The notes beneath the pieces are model-generated. The model saw only the letters and a program-made list of their open reading frames with translations. It did not search any database and was not told the origin of the DNA. A DNA stretch of 64,000 nt, taken from assembly GCF_023721815.1 (NCBI RefSeq), contig NZ_JAMDLI010000001.1:124001-188000 (forward strand). The letters are read 5' to 3'. Positions 9,801 through 16,907 of the stretch are shown here, piece after piece; the first letter of the stretch is position 1, and each line of letters starts with the position of its first letter. Position numbers and translations under genes: made by a program. Origin of the DNA: Pleomorphomonas sp. JP5. GTDB lineage: Bacteria; Pseudomonadota; Alphaproteobacteria; Rhizobiales; Pleomorphomonadaceae.

Positions 9801-10525
9801 CCGGCAATCTCCTTGGCGAGGAGCAGTCCGGCCATATCCGAGAGGTTGGCTACGAGCTTTATCAGCAGATGCTGGAAGAGGCTGTTGCCCAGCTCAAGGC
9901 GGGCATCGTCGATGAGGTCGTCGAAGATCAATGGTCGCCCCAGATCACGCTGGGTACGCCGGTGATGATTCCCGACCATTACGTGCCGGACCTGCAGCTT
10001 CGCCTCGGCCTCTATCGCCGCCTTGCCGAGTTGGAGGACGGCGGCTCGATCGATGCCTTCGGTGCAGAGTTGATCGATCGCTTCGGTCCACTGCCGGAGG
10101 AGGTCGAGCACCTTCTGAAGACCATCACCATCAAGAGTCTTTGCCGCAAGGCCAACATCGAGAAGATCGACGCCGGCCCGAAGGGGCTTGTGCTGTCGTT
10201 CCGCGACGGAAAGTTCGAAAATCCGGCCGCCCTGGTCCAGTACATCGGGGAGCAGGGATCGCTTGCCAAGATTCGGCCGGATCAGAAGATCGTTCTGGCG
10301 CGCGACTGGCCGGAGGCAGAGCAACGTCTCCGGGGGACGGCGGCCATTCTGCTCAAGCTCGTCCGCATGGTCGAAGACGCCAAATCCGGGGCGCCAAAGA
10401 CGCTCGCGCCGCTTGAACCGCAGAAGTTGAGACTCAAGCCGACGCCACCGCCACCGCCACCCACGCCGGTGGCCAAGGGGCGCTATCCGTCTTTGACGTC
10501 GCTCAAGGGAAAGAGGCGGCACTAA
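6890..10525 (+). CDS. mfd: Transcription-repair coupling factor Mfd
   Basis: Mfd is a DNA translocase that removes RNA polymerase stalled at lesions and recruits UvrA for nucleotide excision repair. The 1211-residue length is slightly longer than E. coli Mfd (1148), mainly through a Pro-rich tail (PTPPPPPPTPVAKG). In order it has the UvrB-like module (PGWDCLPYDRVSP, GEYAVRGGILDLF), the RNA polymerase interaction region (GDLVVHVDHGIGRFVGL), and a RecG-like motor. The motor has Walker A GDVGFGKTE at about 644-652, DEEQ at 745-748 and the motif VI segment QLKGRVGRSKTRAYA. The last part is the TRCF domain. The ATG at 6890 is the only start near the UvrB homology. It has GGDEF genes on both sides. 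Confidence 0.98.
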   Translation: MPTPWSSLLSDFTAVTVAAVPDGAEALALAELVRSEKRKGLDAVYVARDGQRLQQLQRALTFFAPEVGVLEFPGWDCLPYDRVSPTPAVVARRMTTLSELAAHAGDVRPFVLLTTVNALVQRVVPPSMVSGQVMTLAPGNIADMGKLTAWLEDAGFSRSSTVRDTGEYAVRGGILDLFAPGTEAPVRLDFFGDQLESIRTFDPESQRSTGQLKRLDLVPMSEVQITPASIKRFRQGYVAAFGAATSGDPMYEAVSEGRRYAGIEHWLPLFHERLGTLFDYTGDAPVMVDPLVDEAINERLTAIVDHYEARLDTLKTGGSGAPYKPMSPTTLYLAETELQGILARHTVARLTPFNRLEQSSVKVVDFGGKTGRSFAAERAAGDVNIFDALVKHLAALGAEKRRVILACWSEGSRDRLAQVIRDHGGQATELAPHLDAALKAPSGVLPLAILGIETGFEVPDFVVIAEQDVLGDRLVRGAKSRKKAENFIKEATSLAEGDLVVHVDHGIGRFVGLKTIEAAGAPHDCLEIVYAGGDKLFLPVENIELLSRYGSDDADAQLDRLGGGAWQARKARLKKRIREIADELIKTAAARLLKTAPVLSPPEGLYDDFAARFPYDETEDQLNSIEAVAGDLSSGRPMDRLVCGDVGFGKTEVALRAAFLAAMSGKQVAVVVPTTLLSRQHFRTFHERFKGLPINVRQASRLVPAKELTATKAGLADGTVDVVVGTHALLAKGIEFKDLGLLIIDEEQHFGVKHKERLKELKSDVHVLTLSATPIPRTLQLALTGVRELSLIATPPVDRLAVRTFVTPFDPLIVREAILREKYRGGQVFYVCPRVADLASQREFLERHVPEVKVAVAHGQMAATQLEDIMNAFYEGQYDVLLSTTIVESGLDIPTANTLIIHRADMFGLAQLYQLKGRVGRSKTRAYAIFTTPPENRVNSVAERRLKVLQSLDTLGAGFQLASHDLDLRGAGNLLGEEQSGHIREVGYELYQQMLEEAVAQLKAGIVDEVVEDQWSPQITLGTPVMIPDHYVPDLQLRLGLYRRLAELEDGGSIDAFGAELIDRFGPLPEEVEHLLKTITIKSLCRKANIEKIDAGPKGLVLSFRDGKFENPAALVQYIGEQGSLAKIRPDQKIVLARDWPEAEQRLRGTAAILLKLVRMVEDAKSGAPKTLAPLEPQKLRLKPTPPPPPPTPVAKGRYPSLTSLKGKRRH

Positions 10526-10650
10526 ACCTGTCGCGGAGGCGGGTTATCCTGGCTCCACGCGTCGAGTTGCGCATCTTTCGGACACAATTTCGTATTGAAA
10601 TATGGCTCCTGGGAGAGGTGGCCCCGCGGTTCAGTGGCGTGGAGGTCGTC

Positions 10651-11859
10651 ATGGCCGATTTGATCAGCGTTTCAACCCTGTTGTTGATCGGCGTGCTGGG
10701 CGGTGTGACCGCCGGTACGACGTTCGGCTTTATATGGTTGACGGAACGGCGGACCTATGCGCTGGCCGTCTGGGCAGCTTCCCTTTGGTTCGGGGCTATC
10801 GCCTGCGCCTTCTACATCGTGCGTCCCGTCGTGCCGGACTGGACGTCGGTGTTGTTCGGCAACGCCATGCTGGCTTTTGCCTATGGCCTGATCTGGCTTG
10901 GCTTCCAACTGTTCGAAGGTTGCAGGCCTGCTGTCTGGAAGGCGATCATCGGCGCGGCCGCCTGGCTTCCGTTCGTTGCCGTTCCCTTTCTTCGCGAAGA
11001 GCCGGCCCTGCATGGGGCTTTGGCCGCGCTGGTGATGGCCATTTACTCGCTGGCGATCGCCTGGAAACTTCTGCAACGCCGTCGTATCGAGCCGCTGCCT
11101 GCCCGCTTGCCAACCGCCGTGCTGTTCGCAGCCCATGGGATTCTTTACGCGCTTCGAGTGCCGCTGTTGGTGATCGCGCCCGATTTCGGTTTTGGCGCGG
11201 CGTTCGACCAGTCGCCTCTGTTTATCGCTGGCGTGTTTGAGGCGTTGCTATTCACGCTGTTCCTCGTCGTGGCCATGCTGACCTTGCTCGCGCAGCGGGA
11301 GGCTCGGTTCCACCGGAAATCGGCTGACATTGATGCGCTGACAAGCCTGCCCAATCGAGCGGCCTTCTTCCGAACCGCCGAAGCATTGCTGCAGGGCGGC
11401 ACCGAGCGCGGTGTGTTGATGCTGTTCGATCTAGATCACTTCCGCTTCGTCAACGACCGTTTCGGCCGGGACGAGGGCGACCGCGCGCTGAAGGCGTTCG
11501 CCCAGGTCCTTCATCGTGGGGTCCGTCCGCCCGACATCGTCGCCCGGGTTGGCGACGAGGAGTTCGCTCTGTTCATGCCATCGATCCGGCTCGATGTCGG
11601 TCTGTCGATTGCCGAGTATCTGTGCCGGCGGACTGAGGAACTGAGGCTCCTGACCGAGAGCGGCGAGCATGTGCCGCTGACCACCAGTGTTGGCGTGGCG
11701 GCGGTCGCCGATGTGGGCGCCGATATCGGATCTCTGATAGTTGCCGCCGACGCTGCGCTCACCGAGGCAAAGAACGTTGGACGCAATCGGTGTCGCGCCT
11801 ATCGCGCGTCTTCCACCTTGCACGACCGGATGGTGGACGACTGGCTCAAGGCTGGCTGA
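10651..11859 (+). CDS. Membrane-anchored GGDEF-domain protein with altered signature
   Basis: The N-terminal region of about 220 residues has six to seven hydrophobic helices. It is followed by a GGDEF domain with DALTSLPNRAAFF and LFDLDHFRFVNDRFGRDEGD. The start at ATG 10651 has a strong GGAGG at 10641-10645. The signature reads GDEEF (residues 301-305), so the second glycine of GG(D/E)EF is aspartate; this glycine normally contacts GTP, so activity may be reduced or lost. An RPPD inhibitory site is kept at residues 292-295, five residues before the signature. The protein may therefore be a cyclic di-GMP receptor and not a synthase, though this needs a test. Its 3' end overlaps the convergent NnrS-like gene by 14 bases. 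Architecture matches the GGDEF protein on the other side of mfd. Confidence 0.85.
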   Translation: MADLISVSTLLLIGVLGGVTAGTTFGFIWLTERRTYALAVWAASLWFGAIACAFYIVRPVVPDWTSVLFGNAMLAFAYGLIWLGFQLFEGCRPAVWKAIIGAAAWLPFVAVPFLREEPALHGALAALVMAIYSLAIAWKLLQRRRIEPLPARLPTAVLFAAHGILYALRVPLLVIAPDFGFGAAFDQSPLFIAGVFEALLFTLFLVVAMLTLLAQREARFHRKSADIDALTSLPNRAAFFRTAEALLQGGTERGVLMLFDLDHFRFVNDRFGRDEGDRALKAFAQVLHRGVRPPDIVARVGDEEFALFMPSIRLDVGLSIAEYLCRRTEELRLLTESGEHVPLTTSVGVAAVADVGADIGSLIVAADAALTEAKNVGRNRCRAYRASSTLHDRMVDDWLKAG

Positions 11860-12943
11860 GCGCGTGTGCAGCCTCTTGGGCTGGGATCGCCTTTGGGCGC
11901 ACCGCCATGGTGCCCAGTAGCAGTGCGACGTAAGCCACAATGGCTGCGATGGTCAGCCACGCCGGGAAATACAGCCTCTCAGTGGCCTCGATGGCGTCGA
12001 AGACGATGCGGGCGCCGATCGCCAGTTGTAGCAGCACCGCCGGCAGATACAGAACGGGCACATAGCGAACCGGGGCCCCAGTGACCGCCGGCAGGATGAT
12101 CGGCGCGTGGGCGAACACCATCGACAGGATGAAACCCACGGCTATGGCGTGGATGGCGGCGTCGTGACCGTAAAGAGCCTCACCCGGCGGCAGCAGGGTC
12201 AGGCTCGCGGCGGCGACGATCAGCCACCCGTAGCCGCAAATCAATAGCAAGGCGGAGAAGCGGGCGAACCCCTTGGTTCGAACCGTGCGGAGCGCGATGT
12301 CTTCCCTGAGCAGCCAAAGCGCGATACCGGCAAGCGCCAGGGAGAGAAGCGTCGAGCCGTTCCAAGGCTGCCCCAGTCCCAGCGCCAAGGCGAACAGCGC
12401 GACGAGCAGAACCAACAGGACGCGGGCGGCCAGCGTCGGCCGGAGCAGTCGCGACAGTTCGATCCTCTCGGCGACAACGGTCAGGATGAGGAAGCCGAGC
12501 CAGACATAGCCAACTTCCGGCAGCGAACGGCCGAGCATCCAGAACAGGGTTCCGAGGGGCCATAGCGCTGCGGCGGCTGTCATCAATCCGGTGAACAATG
12601 TTGGCAGTCTCCATGTGGCCAAGCCTGTCAGCAGCGTCAATCCCAGGCCGGCGACGAGAAACAGCGGGGCGGTCGCCTCGGCATAGCCCGACAGCAGCAA
12701 AACGGCCCCGGCCGCAGATATGGCGGGGACCAAAAGTGCCGCGTGGCGCCCATCGGCAACCGCCCGCTCGAGCGAGATCAGGGTACCGAAGAAGCCGGAG
12801 GCCATGATTGCCCCATGCATGTCCGCCGTATCACCGACCGGGGTGACCACGCCCAGTCGGGCGAGCCCGCCGGTGAGACCGGCGATCAGCGATGCTGCTG
12901 CCGCCACAGCAAGGGCGATGCGGAGAAACGGGGTGAGTTTCAT
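11846..12943 (-). CDS. NnrS-like polytopic membrane protein
   Basis: A 365-residue integral membrane protein with about 12 hydrophobic segments and few polar loops. It contains conserved-looking His segments, ADMHGAIMASGFFGTLISLE near the N-terminus and HDAAIHAIAVGFILSMVFAH in the C-terminal half. These recall the NnrS/heme-copper-like proteins linked to nitric oxide metabolism. The assignment to the NnrS group is by general pattern and context and is not certain. It is the third gene of an operon after DUF2249 and DUF59 genes, a set that in proteobacteria often goes with NO response and denitrification. GGAGTCCC precedes the start. The upstream gene ends 53 bp away. Confidence 0.6.
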   Translation of the reverse strand: MKLTPFLRIALAVAAAASLIAGLTGGLARLGVVTPVGDTADMHGAIMASGFFGTLISLERAVADGRHAALLVPAISAAGAVLLLSGYAEATAPLFLVAGLGLTLLTGLATWRLPTLFTGLMTAAAALWPLGTLFWMLGRSLPEVGYVWLGFLILTVVAERIELSRLLRPTLAARVLLVLLVALFALALGLGQPWNGSTLLSLALAGIALWLLREDIALRTVRTKGFARFSALLLICGYGWLIVAAASLTLLPPGEALYGHDAAIHAIAVGFILSMVFAHAPIILPAVTGAPVRYVPVLYLPAVLLQLAIGARIVFDAIEATERLYFPAWLTIAAIVAYVALLLGTMAVRPKAIPAQEAAHALSQP

Positions 12944-12996
12944 GAGGGACTCCGCAGATTACCTGGGAAGAGGGGGGCTGTTGGACAGTTTGGTTC

Positions 12997-13347
12997 TCAG
13001 CGCCCGAACAGGCCGGCGGCAAACTTCGACACCGCCGCCTCGAACCGTGACGGCTGGCGCTCGAAGCGGGACCGGACCGCCGGGTCGGCGAGCTCCGTCG
13101 ACCATACGGCAGCCTTGTCTATGGTGACGTTGACGGTCCAGCCGGTTCCGACGGCACGTTCCACGGCGGCGCGGGCATGTTCTCCGATCAGGCCGCCAAG
13201 CGGGCAGGTTGGCGTCGTCATCATCAGTTCTATCTTGATGGCCCCCTCGCCGAACTCGAGACGACGGACGAGGCCGAGGGAGACGATATCGATGCCGAGT
13301 TCAGGGTCGTCGACGGTCGCGAGGGCGGCGAGGATCTCCGACTTCAT
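12997..13347 (-). CDS. DUF59/MIP18-family metal-sulfur cluster assembly protein (PaaD/SufT-like)
   Basis: A 116-residue soluble protein beginning with the typical DUF59 fold, ILAALATVDDPELGIDIVSLGLV, followed by the conserved Cys in MTTPTCPLGGLI. This family helps to assemble or insert Fe-S clusters. The C-terminal 40 residues are an extra extension without recognised motifs. It lies three bases downstream of the DUF2249 gene and 53 bp upstream of the NnrS-like gene on the same strand. This pairing suggests repair or assembly of metal centres under nitric oxide or low oxygen, which is inference from context. Its real partner is not shown by the sequence. Confidence 0.85.
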   Translation of the reverse strand: MKSEILAALATVDDPELGIDIVSLGLVRRLEFGEGAIKIELMMTTPTCPLGGLIGEHARAAVERAVGTGWTVNVTIDKAAVWSTELADPAVRSRFERQPSRFEAAVSKFAAGLFGR

Positions 13348-13350
13348 GGC

Positions 13351-13596
13351 TTATCTCCGGGTCAATCGGATGCGCCAGATCTCCGGGCCTTGTTCCAGAT
13401 AGTCCCAGCCGAAACCGACAAGGGTGCGTTCTTGGAAGTGCTGGCGTAGCGGCACCGGATCGAAGTTGTTGACGATCTCCATCGATTGCCCCGGCTCGAG
13501 GGCGTCGAAACTCTCGATGATGGTGGCGCGACGCAGCTCGCAGGGCAGGCGGCGTACGTCGAGTGTGCTGACGGGCGTAAGCGTATCAAGGGACAT
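13351..13596 (-). CDS. DUF2249-domain protein
   Basis: An 81-residue protein with the DUF2249 pattern: TLDVRRLPCELRRATIIESFDALEPGQSMEIVNNFDPVPLR, a stretch of which is the hallmark segment with PGQS and the NNFDP turn, and the ending WDYLEQGPEIWRIRLTR. The fold is TusA/SirA-like and the function is poorly known; members often sit with hemerythrins, DUF59 proteins and nitrite or NO reductase regulators. The start at 13596 has GGAGAG about nine bases upstream. It is the first gene of a three-gene unit, and an FNR/NnrR-type dyad lies 57 bp upstream of its start. Confidence 0.85.
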   Translation of the reverse strand: MSLDTLTPVSTLDVRRLPCELRRATIIESFDALEPGQSMEIVNNFDPVPLRQHFQERTLVGFGWDYLEQGPEIWRIRLTRR

Positions 13597-13652
13597 CGGC
13601 GGCTCTCCATTGCTTGTAGACCGAACGTTATCCCCGGGACCGGTTGCTCTCG

Positions 13653-13666
13653 TTGTCGCGCCGCAA
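13653..13666 (-). promoter_or_regulatory. Candidate FNR/NnrR-type operator
   Basis: TTGTCGCGCCGCAA has the TTG-N8-CAA geometry of CRP/FNR-family sites, and its right half CGCAA equals the NnrR half-site (TTGCG-N4-CGCAA). The left half matches at three of five bases. It lies 57 bp upstream of the DUF2249 start and downstream of the terminator of the preceding gene, where the operon promoter is expected. Confidence 0.4.
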
Positions 13667-13682
13667 ACTTCATCACTGGAAA

Positions 13683-13719
13683 AGCAAACGGCGCCCCGGA
13701 GGGCGCCGCAATTTGCTTC
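13683..13719 (-). terminator. Rho-independent terminator after the fucO-like gene
   Basis: The stem GGCGCCC-CGGA-GGGCGCC is extended by flanking AAGCAAA/TTTGCTT pairing. On the minus strand it ends in GCTTTT. It lies 17 bp downstream of the stop at 13736 and separates that gene from the DUF2249 operon. Confidence 0.75.
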
Positions 13720-13735
13720 AAAAAGACCGCCTCTA

Positions 13736-14887
13736 TCAGAGGATCGACCTGTAGAGCGCCTCGATCTCCGCCACGTTGGTATCGCGCGGATTGCCGCCGG
13801 TGCAGACGTCGGCGAAGGCCGCCTGGGCAAGCGCCGGAATGTCCTCGGCCTTGACGCCCACTTCCGAGAGCTTGGCGGGAATGCCGACATCCTTCGAAAG
13901 CGTCTCCACCGCCGCCACCGCTGCCTTGCGCGCCTCGGCGATCGGCATGGCCTCCGTGCCCTTGACGCCGAGGGCGGCGGCGATCGCACGGTACTTCTCA
14001 CCCGTGTAGTCGGCGTTGTAGGCCATCAGCGTCGGCAGCAGCACCGCGTTGGCGACGCCATGCGGCGTGTTGTAGAAGGCGCCGAGCGGGTGGGCCATGC
14101 CGTGCACCAGACCGAGACCGACGTTGGAGAAGCCCATGCCGGCCACATACTGGCCGAGCGCCATGTCCTCAACGCCCTTGGCATCGCCCGCGCAGGAGGC
14201 GCGCAGCGACCGACCGATGATCTCGATCGCCTTGATGTGCAGCGCGTCGGACAGCTCCCAGGCACCCTTGGTGATGTAGCCTTCGATGGCGTGCGTCAGC
14301 GCGTCCATGCCGGTGGCGGCCTTGAGCGGCGTCGGCATGCTGGCCATCAGCTCGCTGTCGATGATGGCGACAGCGGGAATGTCGTGCGGGTCGACGCAGA
14401 CGAACTTGCGGCGCTTCTCCTCGTCGGTGATGACGTAGTTGATGGTCACCTCGGCGGCGGTGCCGGCGGTGGTGGCCAGCGCGATGATCGGCACCGACGG
14501 CTTCTTGGTGGGGGCGACGCCTTCAAGGCTGCGTACGTCGGAGAACTCGGGATTGTTGGTGATGATGCCGATCGCCTTGGCGGTATCCTGAGGCGAGCCG
14601 CCGCCGATGGCGACGAGATAGTCGGCCTTGGCCTTGGCGAAAGCGGCGACGCCTTCCTTGACGATGCCGATCGTCGGGTTGGGCATCACCTTGTCGAACA
14701 GCTCGTAGGCGAGGCCGGCCGCGTCCATCAGGCCGGTCACCTTTGCCACCGTGCCGGCCTTCACCAGCACCGCGTCGGTGACCACCAGCGCCTTCTTGTA
14801 ACCGCGACGCTGCACCTCGCCGATCAGTTCGGCGCGAGCGCCGGCGCCGAAATAGGATGTCTCGTTGAGAATCATGCGGTGGGACAT
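13736..14887 (-). CDS. fucO: Iron-containing alcohol dehydrogenase, FucO-like lactaldehyde/1,2-propanediol oxidoreductase
   Basis: A 383-residue group III (Fe2+-dependent) NAD(P)-linked alcohol dehydrogenase. The N-terminus MSHRMILNETSYFGAGA, the NAD-binding AIGGGSPQDTAKAIGII, and the metal-binding MDALTHAIEGYIT and HGMAHPLGAFYNTPHG segments follow E. coli lactaldehyde reductase FucO closely along the whole length. It would reduce L-lactaldehyde or glycolaldehyde, or oxidise 1,2-propanediol or similar alcohols. The start at 14887 has AGGAGG at 14896-14901; a longer frame has no ribosome binding site. No fucose or rhamnose genes are adjacent, so its substrate here is open. A 16-bp palindrome lies about 240 bp upstream. 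Confidence 0.92.
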   Translation of the reverse strand: MSHRMILNETSYFGAGARAELIGEVQRRGYKKALVVTDAVLVKAGTVAKVTGLMDAAGLAYELFDKVMPNPTIGIVKEGVAAFAKAKADYLVAIGGGSPQDTAKAIGIITNNPEFSDVRSLEGVAPTKKPSVPIIALATTAGTAAEVTINYVITDEEKRRKFVCVDPHDIPAVAIIDSELMASMPTPLKAATGMDALTHAIEGYITKGAWELSDALHIKAIEIIGRSLRASCAGDAKGVEDMALGQYVAGMGFSNVGLGLVHGMAHPLGAFYNTPHGVANAVLLPTLMAYNADYTGEKYRAIAAALGVKGTEAMPIAEARKAAVAAVETLSKDVGIPAKLSEVGVKAEDIPALAQAAFADVCTGGNPRDTNVAEIEALYRSIL

Positions 14888-15188
14888 GCTCTGTTCCTCC
14901 TGAGGCCGCTTTTCTGCCGTCCAACCGACGATAGCGACGGGAGACATCGGTTGGCCGGCGCTTTGACACTCGTTCCGGTACGGGAAAGCCGCCCGAGAAC
15001 TGAACCAAATTGAAAGCTATTGGCTGGCCGACACGCTCACAACCTCGCATGAACCCCTAGATTTTGATCGAAAGTGACGGAAATTGAGAATCCGAAGGGA
15101 AAGTTGACGATAGATCTCCGCAAAACCGTTGGATATCCAACGAGGTTGCAGTCTGGGAGAACGTCGGGAATGGCGTGTTGAAGAGGGC
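14888..15188. other. Intergenic region upstream of the fucO-like gene
   Basis: These 301 bases hold no convincing gene. They should contain the promoter of the fucO-like gene and the end of the preceding MFS transcript. The clearest element is the perfect palindrome at 15127-15142, reported separately. Confidence 0.5.
15127..15142. promoter_or_regulatory. Perfect 16-bp palindrome, candidate operator
   Basis: CGTTGGATATCCAACG is a perfect inverted repeat with no spacer. Its length and form suit a dimeric repressor, for example of the GntR or LacI class. It lies 240 bp upstream of the fucO-like gene and 47 bp downstream of the MFS gene on the same strand. The cognate regulator is not in the window. 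Confidence 0.45.
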
Positions 15189-16493
15189 TCAGTCCAGGGC
15201 CTGTTGCCGCGTTTCGGCGTCGATGCGCGAAGCGGCCACGGCGGCAAGAACCAGCAATATGGCAAACAGCGCCACGGCGGCTCCAAAGCTTCGGGCGACG
15301 AGCAACGACAGAAGCGAGGGTGCCAACAGGCCGCCCAGCCTGGCCATGGCACCGGCGGCGCCCATGCCGCTCGCGCGCGCCGCCGTCGGATAGAGTTCCG
15401 GCGTGTAGGCGTAGAGCGCGCCCCATGTACCCAGAAGCGAGAAACTCATCAGCAGGATGGCCGTCACCACCAGCGTCGCGTTTCCGGCGATGACGAACAG
15501 TGCGCAACCGGCTGCCGATAGCAGCAGAAAGGCGATCAAGGTCGGCTTTCGGCCCGCGCGCTCGACGCCCCAGGCGGCCAGCGCATAGCCGGGAATCTGA
15601 GCCAGCGCCACGATGACGAGGAAGCCGTAGCCGCGAATGAAGCCGAAGCCCTCACCGGCCAGGCGGGCCGGCATCCACGTGAAGACGCCGTAATAGCTGA
15701 GCGACACCAGGAACCAGATCGCCAGCATCAGAAGCGTTCGTGCCTTCAATGCCGGTGACAGGAGGCTGACGGCCTCGGATGTCTCGCTGGCCGCGAGTGG
15801 TTCGGAGAGCGGCGCTTTGCCGTTGGTCGTCAAGACGCGGTCGATGACGGCGCGTGCTTCTTCGTTGCGCCCCTTGCGCAGAAGGTAGAGCGGTGACTCG
15901 GGGACCATCAGGCGCAGCCAGAAGCCGACCAGCGCCGGTATGGCCGTAACGAGGAAAATAGCGCGCCAGGCATCCGGCAGGCCGGCCGAGGCCGCTGCCC
16001 AGGCGGCAAGCGCCACAACGACCGTGCCAATCGCCCAGAAGGCCTCCAGCATCACCAGCCAGCGCCCACGCCGGTCCGACGGCAGGAACTCGGCCATCAT
16101 GGCGTAATCGACCGGCAGGGTGCCGCCAACGGCAGCGCCCGTGAGAAATCGGGCAACAAGCAGCAGCTCAAAACTCGGCGCAAAAACCGAGGCAAGGCCA
16201 AAAATGCCGTCGCAGGCGACGGTGACCAGCAACACCCGTCGGCGACCGACACGGTCGGCAAGCTTGCCGAACAATGCCGCTCCAATCATCATGCCGAAGA
16301 AGAACAGAGTTCCGGTTTGCAACGCCTCGCGAATCGTGAGGCCAAAACTGGCGGCGATGGAGGGAGCCGTGAAGCCGACCGCCAGCACCTGCATGGCGTC
16401 CGCCGCCCAGACGAGGCCGAAGATTCCGAGGAGGCGGCGCTGAAACGGGCCGATGCCAGCATGATCAAGGGCGGAATCGATGGAGACTGTCAT
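15189..16493 (-). CDS. MFS metabolite:H+ symporter (aromatic acid/sugar-porter-like)
   Basis: A 434-residue, 12-helix transporter. GKLADRVGRRRVLLV is the loop 2-3 motif of MFS proteins. RFLTGAAVGGTLPVDYAMMAEFLPSDRRGRW and PESPLYLLRKGRNEEA are the loop 4-5 and loop 6-7 signatures of the sugar porter and metabolite:H+ symporter group. ELYPTAARASGMG near the C-terminus is also typical. AADAMQVLAVGF in helix 1 resembles aromatic acid and nicotinate transporters. GAGGGG precedes the start. It probably imports an organic acid or similar solute. It precedes the fucO-like gene on the same strand, but 301 bp and a palindrome separate them. Confidence 0.85.
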   Translation of the reverse strand: MTVSIDSALDHAGIGPFQRRLLGIFGLVWAADAMQVLAVGFTAPSIAASFGLTIREALQTGTLFFFGMMIGAALFGKLADRVGRRRVLLVTVACDGIFGLASVFAPSFELLLVARFLTGAAVGGTLPVDYAMMAEFLPSDRRGRWLVMLEAFWAIGTVVVALAAWAAASAGLPDAWRAIFLVTAIPALVGFWLRLMVPESPLYLLRKGRNEEARAVIDRVLTTNGKAPLSEPLAASETSEAVSLLSPALKARTLLMLAIWFLVSLSYYGVFTWMPARLAGEGFGFIRGYGFLVIVALAQIPGYALAAWGVERAGRKPTLIAFLLLSAAGCALFVIAGNATLVVTAILLMSFSLLGTWGALYAYTPELYPTAARASGMGAAGAMARLGGLLAPSLLSLLVARSFGAAVALFAILLVLAAVAASRIDAETRQQALD

Positions 16494-16635
16494 GACGGCC
16501 CCTCAAGTCGAAGATTGGTGCCCTCTTTCATAGACCAAAGTCGCAAAGAGGAAAACCTGACGTTTACCGAACCGGCAACTTCCGCTCGCTCGCCTGAGGG
16601 TGGACGCGACTTCGTGATCGCTCCAAGGGTGACTA

Positions 16636-16650
16636 ATACTAAAGTAGTAT
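16636..16650. promoter_or_regulatory. Perfect dyad ATACTA-AAG-TAGTAT, candidate operator
   Basis: A 6-bp perfect inverted repeat with a 3-bp centre, 48 bp upstream of a 50-codon ORF on the plus strand and 143 bp upstream of the divergent MFS gene. It is clearly AT-richer than its surroundings. Form and place suggest a regulator site. No known consensus is claimed. Confidence 0.4.
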
Positions 16651-16697
16651 GGTATAGCTGCTGCCAACGAACCTGCCCACCAACGCGAGAAGGGATC

Positions 16698-16850
16698 ATG
16701 AGCGATTTGTCACAGGACGCCGTCAAGTGTCCGTTCATCCGGTGCCGCCATCCGGTGCCGAGGGCCTGGAGCGAAGGATGCGCCTCAAGCTGCTTCCTCC
16801 TGCGCAAGGAACGTCGGCGGATAACCGTTCGCCACACGTACGACTTCTAG
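16698..16850 (+). CDS. Small hypothetical Cys-containing protein (50 aa)
   Basis: ATG 16698 to TAG 16850, with AGAAGGG just before the start (short spacing of about three bases). The product has four cysteines in two pairs: C11-x4-C16 and C28-x3-C32. They are followed by a basic stretch RKERRR and a C-terminal RHTYDF. No signal peptide or membrane helix is seen. The cysteine spacing could suit a metal or redox site, but I do not recognise the protein. The ORF is bracketed by an upstream dyad and a downstream terminator in an otherwise gene-free 518-bp gap, which is the main support for a real transcription unit. Confidence 0.35.
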   Translation: MSDLSQDAVKCPFIRCRHPVPRAWSEGCASSCFLLRKERRRITVRHTYDF

Positions 16851-16854
16851 CTGA

Positions 16855-16907
16855 CAAGCTCAGGGCACCCGGCTGAAAAGCCTGCAACCGAGCAAGAGAG
16901 TTTCACG
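16855..16907 (+). ncRNA. Candidate structured RNA element ahead of a terminator
   Basis: GCTC (16858-16861) can pair with GAGC (16890-16893). Inside it, GGCT-GAAA-AGCC (16871-16882) forms a short hairpin with a GNRA tetraloop. A terminator hairpin follows directly. This could be a small RNA or the structured 3' UTR of the 50-codon ORF. No known RNA family was recognised. Confidence 0.2.

Noticed and set aside
8213-10522. 769-codon frame antisense to mfd
   Set aside because: It lies fully inside the helicase part of mfd on the other strand and shows no domain; it reflects codon-position GC bias.
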